From NCBI GenBank assembly GCA_012064415.1, contig SSNU01000285.1:1-64000 (forward strand): a stretch of DNA of 64,000 bases, read 5' to 3'. Below the pieces are notes generated by a model that worked only from the letters and a program-made list of their open reading frames with translations, did no database searches and was not told where the DNA came from. Every line of letters starts with the position of its first letter. Position 1 is the first letter of the stretch. This DNA comes from Gyrodactylus bullatarudis. Lineage: Eukaryota; Platyhelminthes; Monogenea; Gyrodactylidea; Gyrodactylidae. The position numbers and the translations under genes were made by a program. Shown piece after piece: positions 1 to 11,500 of the stretch.

Positions 1-1132
1 TTGATATTTTTCGGAAAAAAAATTTCTAAATAACTAATAGACCTACTAAAAAGTATATGGACAAAAGAAAAAAACATTTTTTTCTTGGAAAAGTGGGGTG
101 TGCCCTTTCCCATATGCCAAACCTGGGAGACAACTGTATATATATTTTATAATTCAACAGGCAAAATTTAAAGAGGATTAACTAGTACTCAATATATTAA
201 TATCTACTCATGAGTAGTTGATTAATAAACAAAATGAAAAAAAAATTTTAAGCCTTTAAGTCCCAGAGAATATATTTTCATGACTTGCATTCAGTCTAAT
301 GTCTAACTAATGGTTTGTGAATACGCTGATAACGAATCTTTAGTTATTTTGAAGCAATTGTTTTTAATTCAGGAGTTATCGATCAAAATTAGGTTATTAA
401 AGCTTCAGCAGATAGAGTTCAAGTGATTGGAAATTTGAATTCTACAGGTATGATTACTCGATAAAAGTTATCTCACTTTTTATCTATAATCTTGGGAAAT
501 TTTTGCGTATTCCAGGAAGTTAATCGATTTCCTATCGAATGGGTGGTAAACGAAGTATTTTCTAAGGATTAGATGAACAATAATAATAAGTTACTAAAAT
601 AATATGTAATAGAAATAACCCAGTGGGACTTTAAGGGTTAATATTAGAATTCTCAGCCATTGTTTATCTAAACATTTCGACGGTGATAGTCTTTACACGC
701 CATCTTCACTGGTACGTCAAGCTCATCAAACACAAAATATTATTTATACATTTTCATGATCTCATCCCTATAAGTTTTGTCCAATCAAATTAGAGAATAG
801 TATGATATAAGAATTATAACCTCTTCAAAATTGATTTTATGCCCACTATTTTATATGAATAGTAATTTTTTGTTTGATGATCTTTTCGTAGATTCTTCAG
901 TGAAAAGAAAATCACCGACAAAATGAGAATTCTACTATTGATCTAACTTTTATTACAAAACTAATTTTAGATGCTAATTTTTTCATGATTCATGAATAGA
1001 AAGTTTTTTTTGATACAGAGTCTTGGTCTCTCAAAAATTATCGAGTTTGTAAATTAAACTGTAGCTGCTTGGCTTATCTCTCTCTTAGTTATATCGCATG
1101 ATTTTATTTTTATCATAGCTCTAAATTAATAG
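1..1132. other. Mostly non-coding left edge
   Basis: No convincing complete gene is visible here. The stretch carries one arm of a repeat family at about 640-812 and short open stretches at about 310-424 and 410-466 that could be exons of the gene ending at 1299, but none has a recognisable domain and no chain of splice sites joins them convincingly. Confidence 0.4.
640..812. repeat. Single arm of the 17.9-kb palindromic repeat family
   Basis: This stretch matches one arm of the inverted repeat at 17859-18201. Shared blocks in order are an ATATTAGAATTCTCA segment, a TTTCGACGGTGAT segment, a CACGCCATCTTCA segment and a TTTTGTCCAATCA segment. Only one arm is present, so this is a truncated or solo copy. 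No coding capacity is seen. Confidence 0.7.
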
Positions 1133-1299
1133 GAAGAATATTTTCACGTGAAACTAACGAAAAGTCAACAGAAGTTGATAATCTAATTATGACCCAACCT
1201 GTAATTACCGACAAGAAAAGCTTTGAAAAAGTGAAGAGAAAACGACGTAGAGACAGTGGTCAGCAGAAAATTGATCAGTTTATGAAAAGGCAGAAATAG
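1133..1299 (+). CDS. Probable 3' terminal exon of an unidentified nuclear protein
   Basis: An acceptor-like AATAG ends at 1132, and an open frame then runs to TAG at 1297-1299. The peptide ends in a very basic stretch (VKRKRRRD) followed by QQKIDQFM and KRQK. The basic run looks like a nuclear localisation signal. QQKIDQFM fits a PCNA-interacting (PIP) box at Q1, I4 and F7, with M instead of an aromatic at position 8. Several replication and repair proteins end in a PIP box next to a basic tail, so such a role is possible but unproven. An alternative acceptor ATAG ends at 1118. The upstream exons and the start codon are not identified, and the protein family is unknown to me. Confidence 0.4.
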
Positions 1300-1440
1300 A
1301 TAATTAGTTGTGAGCAGAGTTTTTCACGTTGAAAATTCTTTACCCCTCCCTAGTGAGGCCTAAAAATACAATCACGAAATGGACCAATGGAAGCCAGAGA
1401 ATATTTTGCATTGTAATAGTATTTAAATGTTACTGGGGTA

Positions 1441-1545
1441 GAGTCTGAAAGAGACCCGGCGAAATATAACGTTTATCACTATAATATACGTCTGTCTTCT
1501 CTGACCTTCCTTATGAGTTTATAGCCAAACGAAAATATTCTTGAT
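1441..1545. repeat. Dispersed repeat, copy 1 of a block shared with 8.17 kb
   Basis: About 90 bp match 8165-8260, including GAGACCCGGCGAAATATAAC followed by a TTTATCAC and an ATATACG block and a CT-rich stretch. A more diverged relative starts at about 34178 (GTGACCCGACGGAAATGAAA), and its downstream part recurs near 44530. There is no ORF. The family type is not recognised. Confidence 0.6.
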
Positions 1546-2111
1546 GAAGTTCGGCAATATTATCGTTCAAATAGTAAGAATATTTCCACGTGAAATAATT
1601 ATTTTCTAATCAAGTTTAATATCACATTCATGGCGCCAGTTCTTTGCTAATGATAAAATACATTTTTCAAAAAAACATAAAATCTACTATATTTGTTCAA
1701 ATTTGAAACAGAAACCGCTATTCATGCAAAATGCTAAATATCAAGAAATCTTTTTAATGTTTAGTTAAAAGTTAACATCTAACAAGTTATTCTTCGCTAA
1801 TAATAGCAAAAAGGATATAGTCGAGATGTGTCAAAGTCTAAATCTATAATAAAATTTAAATAATATTTTTTTATATTTAATTATTTTTTTTTTGTTAAAA
1901 AATATTTTTGTCCCAGCTGTAATTTTGACCAAGAATCAATTTACTCACAAGACTAACTCTCATAAAACTCGAATCGATAGATTTATTTGCTAGAGTAAAG
2001 TTATTAGATTTATTTATAAAAAATTAACAAAAACTAAAGATAATGATAATTCTTGTCTGCTTTTTAAAGCTTTTGTCTTAATTTGGATAAGGATGAGTTC
2101 TAAGATGTCTT

Positions 2112-2117
2112 TTTATT
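2112..2117 (-). promoter_or_regulatory. Poly(A) signal of the ArfGAP gene
   Basis: AATAAA on the minus strand lies 16 bp beyond the TGA at 2134-2136. This supports that stop as the true end of the short ArfGAP reading frame. Confidence 0.5.
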
Positions 2118-2133
2118 ACGAGAGAAAATAAAC

Positions 2134-2797
2134 TCACTCCTTTCTTCTACTGTTTTCCTCCATTAAATTTTTGAAGTAATCCTCTTTGCTAGTTTTCCCT
2201 TCACTAGAATTCAACCATGATTCCAACTCTTGAGATGAATTAAAATTATTGTTATTATGAACATTCCTATTTTGTGAAGAATTTGAGGAAATATTCAACA
2301 TTGCGTTATTGCTTCTGGTGGGAACATAGCTATTTGCTGGAGAATTTTTTTCAATCCAAACACGACCCTCAGCCTCAGTACTAATCTGAATGGGCTTATT
2401 AGATTTTTAAATTACTTTATCGCGATAGAGTGCAGCCGCTTTTGAATCATATTTTTCCTGAAAAGACATTTTAGAATTATAATCCGAGCGAGAATCTAAA
2501 AAGGTTTGAAATTTTGAGTTTCCTCCGACAGACATTTTCTTCAACTCAAGATCTTTCCATTTATCCATAGTAACTGAGCGTACAAAACTAAAAATTAAAG
2601 CAAATCGCTTTACCTCAAGTGTACTCCAAGACTTCGATGATTTCCAGAACATTCAAGACAAATCCAAATACCATAGGAGACACTAGCCCATTGTGGATTG
2701 GGAGTCTTACATTCAAAACAGTTCTAATATTATAATAATTACATACATTATTGCCATTTTCCTTTTTAATCATCTGTAAAACATTATTTGCTGTCAT
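2134..2797 (-). CDS. ARFGAP1: ArfGAP1-type Arf GTPase-activating protein with three 21-26 nt introns
   Basis: Exons (5' to 3') are 2797-2747, 2723-2614, 2587-2416 and 2394-2134. Introns of 23, 26 and 21 nt each start GTAA or GTAT and end TAG or AAG. The spliced frame gives 197 residues. Residues about 1-110 form an ArfGAP domain: a C4 zinc finger CFEC..CLEC (C19, C22, C39, C42), then [13 protein letters not shown] with the expected catalytic arginine, then [18 protein letters not shown], diagnostic of ArfGAP1. The later [14 protein letters not shown] and KEDYFKN segments also follow the family. Family role: stimulates GTP hydrolysis by Arf1 on Golgi and COPI membranes. The protein is about half the usual length. 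The C-terminal lipid-packing-sensor region is not seen, and an AATAAA follows the stop directly. A start 36 bp further upstream (2833) is also open. The gene is divergent from the DUF229 gene. Confidence 0.88.
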
Positions 2798-2943
2798 TTC
2801 GTAGCTGACAATTGAAATATTAGTCAATTTCAAACAAAACTGATTTCTTGATTACACTTTAAAATAAACTTGAGAATATTTTCGAAAATTTTTTTCAAGA
2901 TATGTAGTTTTATTATCTGTAACACTCAAATGATACCCAATAT
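2798..2943. promoter_or_regulatory. Divergent intergenic region between ArfGAP and DUF229 genes
   Basis: Only about 146 bp separate the two start codons on opposite strands (110 bp if the upstream ArfGAP ATG is used). Both promoters and both 5' leaders must lie here or overlap the neighbouring genes. No clear TATA or initiator motif can be singled out in the AT-rich sequence. Confidence 0.5.
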
Positions 2944-5900
2944 GTGATGGTTTTTCAAAGACATCTCAAGTCTTATTTTAAACTATGTCTTTTATTTATA
3001 ATTTTCTTTTTAATCATTCTTAATGTTATCAACCAATCTGATTTAAATAATAATACTGAAGAACAACATTGCCAAATCGTGAATTTTCCCATTTCAAAGC
3101 GCCAGTTGAACGAGAAAAAAATTATTATCGATTGTCCAAAATTTGGACCATTACCCGATGATGTCATTGTTAGTTCAAAAATGAAAATTCTGAGCTCAAA
3201 AATGATTGCTGACGTCAGTTTGCTCAACAACACAGTGTACTTTACGAACAAGTCATCACTAATTACCTGTAATTATTTACCTCTTGTATCTCAGGATGAT
3301 TATCTCTCATACTTTTCTGATAACATTGTGATTGATATTGAAAATGGATTTTCATTAGATGAACATGAAAAGAATGGTTTAGTTCATTGCCAATTTCGGC
3401 ACAATCGGGATCAATTCCATCTATATGAAGAGGAAGCAATGCTTTACCAAAAGTTTCTTCTAGCCGGTTCGCAACGCTCCTCAAAAGCTAAATTTCAAAA
3501 CTCAAATTATAATGTTTTATTTTTGGGTCTTGATTCAATCTCAGCAAATGCTTTTCATTATTATTTGCCCAAATCCTACAATATTTTGATGAATTATTCA
3601 AATACGATTGAATTCAGTAGATATAATGTTATTGGGGATGGAACTACTCCAAATTTAATGGCTCTCTTATCAGGGAAAAATGAAAAATCATTTCCTAACA
3701 TAAGAAGATTTGAGAAGAGAAAATTAGACTATTCAGAGTGGACTCCACTTGATGACATTTCTTGGATATGGAATGATTTCCATCTAAATGGCTATACCTC
3801 CCACTGGATAGAGGATAATCCTATTTGGGGAACTTTTCAAGCAAAACTTGTTGGCTTTGGAAAGAAGCCGGTTGAAAATTATGGTCGAATAGCAACATTA
3901 ATTAACATCAATGATGAAGCAAACAAAAAGTCAAATGGTTGTCTCTATAATAAGTAAGTTTCTTTTATTTTTTCTCTCATAATACAGTACTACAGTTAAA
4001 CTAGTCTATCAGTTTCAGGCATCATACTGTAAAATTTCAATTTCTTTTATTCATTATAGTTAGTAGTTATGTATCAATGATAACTTATCATGAAATAAAA
4101 TGTATCTGTTACCGTGAATGTTGAACCTCCGGGAATTTCGAATCTCCCGAGTGAGTACTGAAACTTGACTTATTATTAAAGTTAGAATTACTAAAACTCT
4201 TGGATTATACATGTATGTACTAAATAATATTATTGGTTAGAAATATTCGTATAGCTTCGTATACGTCCGGAAAACTCTTAAAAGTATTCATCATTATAAG
4301 GAGTAAATATTTATTGAAAAATACGTATTTCACCAGGTTTCTTCAGTTTCAATTCCTGGGTTAAGTCATTAAATTTTTAAGTTAATAATAAATAATATTA
4401 GTTTAATAACTATTTTTCAATAAATTCTCCACTTATTAAAAGTTGTAGTTCACAACTTAGAAATATTATTCAGAAAAAGAGCTTCTTTCATGATCTTTCG
4501 TAGAGCCCATTGTTTTTTGCTTCTGCAACTTGAATTCTTTTAGGTTTGTTCTTATTTTCTTTATAAAAATATTCTGTTCTAATTCACATCAAATCAAGTA
4601 TTAAACATTTTAACTTGGAATAAGTATCGTGATCGAATGACTCTTCTAGTAGCGTTTTTATGAAAATAAAGACATCAAAAGAGCTCCTAGATTATCGGGA
4701 CTAATCATGGAACAATAAACGGCTGGTTCTTTACTGGTGATTTTACGGTTTTTCAAGAGAAATTCATAACACATGATCGAGTTCCCAGAATTTTTTCTTG
4801 GGAAAATTTTTGGACTCAAGTCAAAATTCAATTCATAAAATGTGACTGATACTGAATTGCAAGACAAATAAATGCAAGTATCTGCGTTAAAGTTTACTTG
4901 ATAAATAATGAAGAACAAGTCAAGTTTCAATATTCACGAAAATATTCGTGAGTCTCGAAACTCACACGGGAGTTTCAATATTCACGGTAACATATCTATT
5001 TAAATTGGATTCTAATTTGACGTCAATTTTCTCAGTTGATCAAAGCTTGAACTCCGATTGCTATGCTCATAAGGGCTTATGTCTGAGTGTATGAAAATAC
5101 TTATGGACGTGGTTCTTTCTCCTCGAACCCGTGTGATGCTAGGCACGCTTCTCATGGTTAGTCAATCATGAGAAATATTGATAGTTTATCATTAGTTACA
5201 GTAGTATAATATATCAGATCTCAAAAAAGGTTAAAGTTAAAATTCCAATTCATAAGAAGAACATCTAAAAGAGGTATACGGCTAAAAAAATGAGAAATTT
5301 GTGTTACTAAATTACATTTATCACCTCAATATCCTTATTAAATATCTCAGATTTTAATTGTATTCTTATAATTTTTTTCTATTAGAAAAACTCATAAAGT
5401 ATTGCTGGAGTCGATGAAAAACTTTTTCCAGGTTAACGACAAACTCGCCAGATTCTCACTGACTTTTCTAAGTGAGGTCTTCCATGAGACCACAAATGCT
5501 GTTGCAAGTATTGATGATGATTTGGCTTTGATCCTTGAGGAAATTATAAGTGGAACAAACAATAAAAGTTCAATATTCTACAATACAATCCTCATGGTAT
5601 TTGCAGATCACGGGCCAAGAATTGGACCATTAAGAAATACTTATCAGGTAATTAAATATTTTTGTAAATTTCTTTTCATATAACCTATTGATCTTTTATC
5701 TACTCACGATAAAATAACTTCTTTTTTCCAGGGGAAAATTGATGAAAGACTTCCATATTTGTCAATATCCTTGCCGAATAAGTTCAAAACCCAATATCGA
5801 GAGGAATTTGAAATTTTGTCGCAGAATTCAGATAAACTAATTACTCTATTCGACATTCACTATGCATTCGTAACGTTTCTCAAGAAGCAGAACGGAACCT

Positions 5901-7576
5901 TCTCCAATAAGGAAAATGAAGAAAGTATCATAACCCATGTTCTTCCAAGTAATAGAACATGTAGTTCAGCAAAAATAAGTATAATTTGGTGTCTTTGTTT
6001 AAAATGGAAACCAATCGAAGAAAGCTTACTTGGCTCTTGGCCTCAATGGACGATTAATTTATCAGAAATTTTTGTTCAACAACTGAATCAATTTATTCAG
6101 AATATTCCTGTACTCGACTATGCATGTGAAAAGTATTCATTTGTGAAGGTAAGCACTTTTTAGATTAATAAAAAGCAACCTTTAGAGGTTTGGTCAAGGT
6201 GTTTTAGTCTATAGATATAAAATTCTGGGGATATTGACAAAAAATGTATATATGGGTAGGCTAATTGACAAAAAGTGTATAGTATTTTCACAAATTCAAT
6301 AGATGTATACGGTCTATTATCAAATGTCAAATAGTTTTTTTCACAAAATGTATTGGTGTGTTCGAGATTTTCAAAACATAAATAGGTATTTTCAATTAAT
6401 GTATACATTGTGGAGGTTTTTACAAAACCTAAATAGGTTTTTACAATAATTGTATACATTTTGGGGGTATTTACTAAACATGAATAGGTTTTTTAACATC
6501 ATACTCCCCCCCCCCAAAAAAAAACCGAAATAGGTTTAAAAGGTTTCTTATATTTGCGAAACAGCTAAAGAGCCTATTAAAATAATACCTGAAAATATTT
6601 TTCAAGATCAGAACAAGGCTCTTTAGCTGTTTCGCAAATATAAGAAACCTTTTAAACCTATTTCGGTTTTTTTTTGGGGGAGGGGGAGTATGATGTTAAA
6701 AAACCTATTCATGTTTAGTAAATACCCCCAAAATGTATACAATTATTGTAAAAACCTATTTAGGTTTTGTAAAAACCTCCACAAAGTATACATTAATTGA
6801 AAATACTTATTTATGTTTTGAAAATCTCGAACACACCAATACATTTTGTGAAATAACTATTTGACATTTGATAATAGACCGTATACATCTATTGAATTTG
6901 TGAAAATACTATACACTTTTTGTCAATTAGCCTACCCATATATACATTTTTTGTCAATATCCCAAAATTCTGATATGTAATTTCACGCTGATCACGAATC
7001 TGGTAACTAAATTAATTCGACTTTTTTTTCAAAAAAATAGGAATCTTGTTTTTGATGAGTTTGTTTTAAATACCCAATCACCACTGAAACATTTGGGAAA
7101 TCAATGACTATAAGAATACTAACAATATCTAACCCTATATCTCATAATATACACTTTTTTCTCAAATCTACTGAGTATAGAAACTAAATTGATAATATTG
7201 TCTTGCTTAAATGTTTCTATGCGCAGTGTATCAATAATATGTATTTTAAAACTAGATAAGTTCAATCAATACTCTGGATTATTCTCAAGAAGTCAAGGAC
7301 TTTATGGGGTTCGAGGATCTCTTTGGTAACCAACCAATATTCGCAGATTCTAGCTTCAACAGTACTCTTGCCATTCGAATTTCTCTTCAACTTGTGGCTA
7401 GGCATACTCCAGTAAACTACGAAATTGTTTTTAGAGACGTTTTCAGTGAAAATACAAAGATTTCCATAGATTTATTAGAAGATGTATTTATCCTTGACAG
7501 ATACGAAGATCGTGTCTCCAAATGTCTCAATCCTGACACTTTACCAAATTTACGAAAGTTTTGTATCTGCAAATAA
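2944..7576 (+). CDS. DUF229 family sulfatase-like type II membrane protein
   Basis: Exons are 2944-3953, 5386-5647, 5732-6148 and 7256-7576. All phases agree and give 669 residues. An N-terminal hydrophobic segment (about residues 12-28) looks like a signal anchor, so the enzyme-like domain would be luminal or extracellular. Alkaline phosphatase/sulfatase-fold marks follow: FLGLDSISANAF (putative nucleophile loop), GDGTTPNLMALLSGK, NGYTSHWIEDNP, and in exon 2 FADHGPRIGPLRN (metal-binding Asp-His). Exon 3 carries the family's LPSNRTCSSA and WCLC cysteine block. Exon 4 ends LRKFCICK, the usual DUF229 C-terminus. The substrate is unknown for this family. Intron 1 (1.4 kb) contains an inverted-repeat element, and intron 3 (1.1 kb) a 736-bp near-perfect palindrome. 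The acceptor of exon 4 is less certain: TAG before 7256 keeps frame, while CAAG before 7298 is an alternative. Confidence 0.87.
4093..4991. repeat. Inverted-repeat element in DUF229 intron 1
   Basis: GTTACCGTGAATGTTGA at 4108-4124 is inverted at 4975-4991 (TCAATATTCACGGTAAC), with the similarity extending outward a few bases. Weaker matching continues outside: a CAGTACTACAG block near 3985 faces an inverted TACAGTAGTAT near 5200. The interior has no meaningful ORF. A non-autonomous terminal-inverted-repeat element is the likely explanation. Confidence 0.5.
6228..6963. repeat. Near-perfect 736-bp palindrome in DUF229 intron 3
   Basis: Arms 6228-6574 and 6617-6963 (347 bp each) are almost identical in inverted orientation around a spacer of about 42 bp, with few differences such as the length of a C/A homopolymer run (near 6506 and 6675). 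Each arm also contains a degenerate internal array of about 51 nt, seen as a recurring GTATACA..TTTTGTAAAAACCT-like unit. This is a fold-back (MITE-like) insertion and probably recent, given the arm identity. The transcript would form a very long hairpin. Confidence 0.85.
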
Positions 7577-7577
7577 A
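7572..7577 (+). promoter_or_regulatory. AATAAA overlapping the DUF229 stop codon
   Basis: AATAAA at 7572-7577 overlaps the TAA at 7574-7576. If used, it would give a transcript with a 3' UTR of only about 20 nt, which would be unusually compact. No other close signal is as good. Confidence 0.4.
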
Positions 7578-8164
7578 GAAATATTTCATTTTTTAAATGT
7601 ATTTCTTTTATTTTTTATTAAAGAACTAGTTTTAATTTTGAGTTTTTAGATGTTTTTTAGTGAGAAGTAAACCCTCCCAAAATGATGATTGCTCTCTTCT
7701 CAAAACATGAGAAGGATTACAGTAATTATTCTTTTCCATCCTATGTCTCTAAACCAGACAAGAATTAACCCAATCAACTCAGTTATTTACGTATCCTAGA
7801 GCTAGTAATTCATAATTCCTAATATAAAATTTTATGAAAACTTTTTGATAAAATGAAAAAAACACAATATTTTTACATTTCTTTAGATTATTTAAGTCCT
7901 TTCTATTTTTAAAGGAAGGCTCCAATTTCTAACATCTACGCGTGAAAAGATTATCTCCATCAAGATTCTAATGGGCATGGTAATAATTTATTAGTAATAA
8001 ATGTCTAAAAGCAAAATAATTTCAAATAATGAAAAGTTAAAAATAGTTGATAACACGGGTGGGGGTGGGGTCGCACGAACTTGATCGGATAAAACTTTAC
8101 TAGAAACTTAATATTCTATACTGAAACTACCGTTAATATTTGGGCCAATATGTAATAGTTTTTA

Positions 8165-8260
8165 TATGTTAGCCTGAAGAGACCCGACGAAATATAACGT
8201 TTATCACTTAAATATACGCTTGTTTTTCTCTAACCTTTCATATGATTTTATAATCTAACA
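8165..8260. repeat. Dispersed repeat, copy 2 of the 1.44-kb block
   Basis: It carries GAGACCCGACGAAATATAAC, TTTATCACTTAAATATACG and the following T/C-rich stretch, in the same order as 1441-1545. Copies differ by point changes and small indels. No coding potential is seen. Confidence 0.6.
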
Positions 8261-8572
8261 ACAATAATTTCTACTTTTTAATTAAATATAAGAAGCTAAT
8301 TTTTGATCAGAGTTATTTTGTACGGATTCCTTAAATTTATTTCATTCAATGTTATGATGACAAGAATCGTCAAGAATTAAATCAGCTCCTAGTTTTATTT
8401 CTGAGACAAAAAAAATTTATCCGTTTGTTTTCTGCAATTAAACTCAAACTAATGTATTAAATTCGCAATAATTTTCCTAATTCTTAATGCAATTTTTATC
8501 AACGTAAATTTTATACTTTTATATTGCTTGGTTTTCAATTGAAACTAATCCAGAGGCTATTATCACTGGGAA

Positions 8573-11500
8573 ATGTTATCAGATCATAATACAAATCATC
8601 AACTATGGCTCTCCTACGTCCTCGAGACAAGTCGAATGCCAAATTATTTATGTGATCTTGGACTGACAGATCATTGCTATGATTTAATCTTTGATTCACA
8701 AGAATTTTATGAGGACATTAATCCTAGTTTTGAAATTGGCAAATTTCTAATGGACAGACACAAGTCAATGATGCGTCAATATGAATTTTTCACCCCCAAA
8801 AAGTAAGATATTTCCTATACATAGGAATAAATAATACATACTGAAATAAATGCTTAAAATTTTTCAAGTTATAAGACTTGTAAACTGAAGATGTGTGTTT
8901 TGTGACATGATTTTAAAACTGAGTACAGAAAAAGTGTCAATTTTTTTTTCATCTATTAACCATTTTTTAGAAATTATACTAAACTTCCTAAAAATTGTAT
9001 AAATATCTGACTTCTTCATTGAAAAAAGTTCTACGACGTACTCATGAGTATGCCCTTGAATTTTTTTTCAAAGTCGACAAACTTTGAGGATTAATTTCTT
9101 GCTTATTTTAAATTAAAACTCTCTGAAATCTTGAAAAAACATTTTCTGCTAATTCCCTACCACCAAAATTTTTTAAATCAATTCCAGATTTGAATTATAC
9201 CATGCCGATTATTTTAAATTTATGAATATGAAATCTGACCATAGTTCTATAGACTTAAAATATAGCATATTTATTAATGCATATCTGGTGGCTCCTAGGG
9301 ATCTACTATTCGAAACGTAAACATATGTTTTATCTCATTTCATATACAGGTATTAAATGAATAATGACTGTATCTCATGCTATAATTATAATTATTTCAT
9401 TGATGCTAATTGAATATCATGAGATGCTAAAAAAATACTTCATGAAATATTTGACATATATCAGATATGTATGTTCGAAAACAACCAATAAGATTAAACC
9501 TTTCAGTGTGATTCATTGAAAGTCACATTTCGTTAGTAAGCATTAAACAGACCACAAAATGTGTTCTATAGAATGCCTCATTCTAAAAGAAGTCCAAGAT
9601 ATTGGTAATAAAGGTAAAGTCATATTTAAAATTCATTTTTTCTTGTTCAACTCAGTAGTTTCGTATAAGACTATTATTCCTCTTTTTAAGGAGACTCTGT
9701 TCTTAAAAGATATTGATATAAATGATGATGAACTTGATGTAATCGAAGATATTAATATGACCTTGTCCTATGTTGAAAATGCCTCAGAAAATTTATGTAC
9801 TGAAAAGTCTCCAACATCTTATCAATTAATAGCTATTAATAGCTATAGGACTACTTAATGTTATAATTGGAGAAACAGAACTAGCAAGACATAAAGCTGT
9901 TAATTCTATCAGATCCTGAAAAACCTCTCTCGATCAGCCTCCCACTTTCAAATCAATAAAAATTTTCAGCTCAAAGTTCGAAAAATAGGATTTTGGGGCC
10001 AAATGGGAATTTGAAAAATGACCATATTTTTCATAAAAATATTTTTTATTTTAGATTTTTTTTCCAAATTGTAAAAGTGGGCAAAATGAGTAGGATTCCA
10101 AAAATTCTCTACCAAATTCGAATTCTTGTTGAAAAAATCGAGATTTCTGTAAAAATCATAGATTCCCAACTTTATATCATGAAGTGAGATGTAAACGTAA
10201 TATATATCCTAAATATATCATGGTATATTATATCATTCTATGATATGCTTTTCAGGTACATCTCATATATCATAAAAGTCATTTTACGTTTCGAATAGCA
10301 GATTCCTAGAGGCTCCTATGTGCTAAAATTGAAAATTAATAAAAAATTCATATTTTTATTATATAAAAGATTGGAAAAATCAATGAATTTGATGAAGATC
10401 CTCTCCCTTGGCTGGCTCTCGGAAAACCATCAAGAATATATCAAAAATATCAAACATTATGTATTCAACAGTTTAATTCATCTCTCAGACAAATCGATAT
10501 TGATGAGAAAAACAGCTATAAAGTCTTTATTATTCGCATATCATTTTGGAAATTTTGACGATGAATTTTGTAGAGATCTCATCATTCGTTTATTGTTCAA
10601 AAGAACTTCGATAAGCGAACAACATTTTATCTTTCGACTTGTTCTTCATATTCTTGAAAAAGGCTACAATTTGAATACAAATAAGATACTTGAACAAGTT
10701 ATCAAATATAGAAAATTTACATCGAAAAGAGTATGTCAGATTTAATTCACAGATTGAATTAACAAATTTCTAATCTAAAAACAAAAAGTATTTTTTCAAT
10801 TTATCAAAACTTAGATCAAGGGTTGAGAATTCTAATATTGTTTTAATAAATTTTCTTCAGTTATGTACGTTGAAGAATTATTAAATTCTTGTTTCGGGAT
10901 ACCAAAATAGCTTTATCTAAGAAATCTCATACAGTTTTAACTATTAACTGAAAATAAAATTATAATTATACTTTAAAGTAGATATTTGATTCACTCATGT
11001 TGTATTTTCAGATATCAGAGAATATTTCAAAAATTCTCATTCAACTCTACAAGGTGCAAAAGGTAACAACAACACCACTATTCGAAGTAATGAACTCGGA
11101 ATCTTCAAATGATGTCAATTTCATCTGTCGACTATATAATATTTCGAAAAAATTCTCTTCTGAGACACAGGATATCATTCAAACTTCCTACAATCTTTCC
11201 TTTAAGAATGTTCTTGCCAACCGGGGTTATAACATTTTCAAATTTCGAAATATCATCATTTCAGTTGAAGAGTATTCAACAGCGGTTCGCAGTTATTCTC
11301 AATACCTAGTCTTGATTGATAACATTATCAAGAATTCAAACGATAAGATGATGAGGAAATACCTATTCCGTCAGTTAACTCGGAGTGTATCCTTTGATGA
11401 GTTTGTCAGTTGCCTTGTCTTTTTGATACCTTGGGAAGTATATGAAATTATAACAATCCTCATTGAAGAGACTGGCAAGGAATATATTAGAGAATTAATT

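Noticed and set aside
310..424. Open stretch starting MVCEYADN as an exon
   Set aside because: It is only 38 codons, its in-frame stop is not at a splice site, and I found no chain to the 1133-1299 exon.
6160..6459. 99-codon minus-strand ORF with 17-residue periodicity
   Set aside because: It lies wholly in a palindrome arm. The mirrored arm has the same content, and the periodicity comes from 51-nt DNA subrepeats. There is no start or splice context.
8175..8215. CTGAAGA..GACGAAAT resembling a second hammerhead
   Set aside because: CTGAAGA fits the CUGANGA box, but the sequence between it and GAAA forms no stem II and no stem III follows. The 1.44-kb relative breaks the box with an extra A.
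9966..10187. Overlapping ORFs on both strands starting MGIYDFYRNLDF or similar
   Set aside because: The same peptide recurs at 21.1, 24.4, 24.9, 42.0 and 42.3 kb because it is a translation of the fold-back arm, not a gene family.
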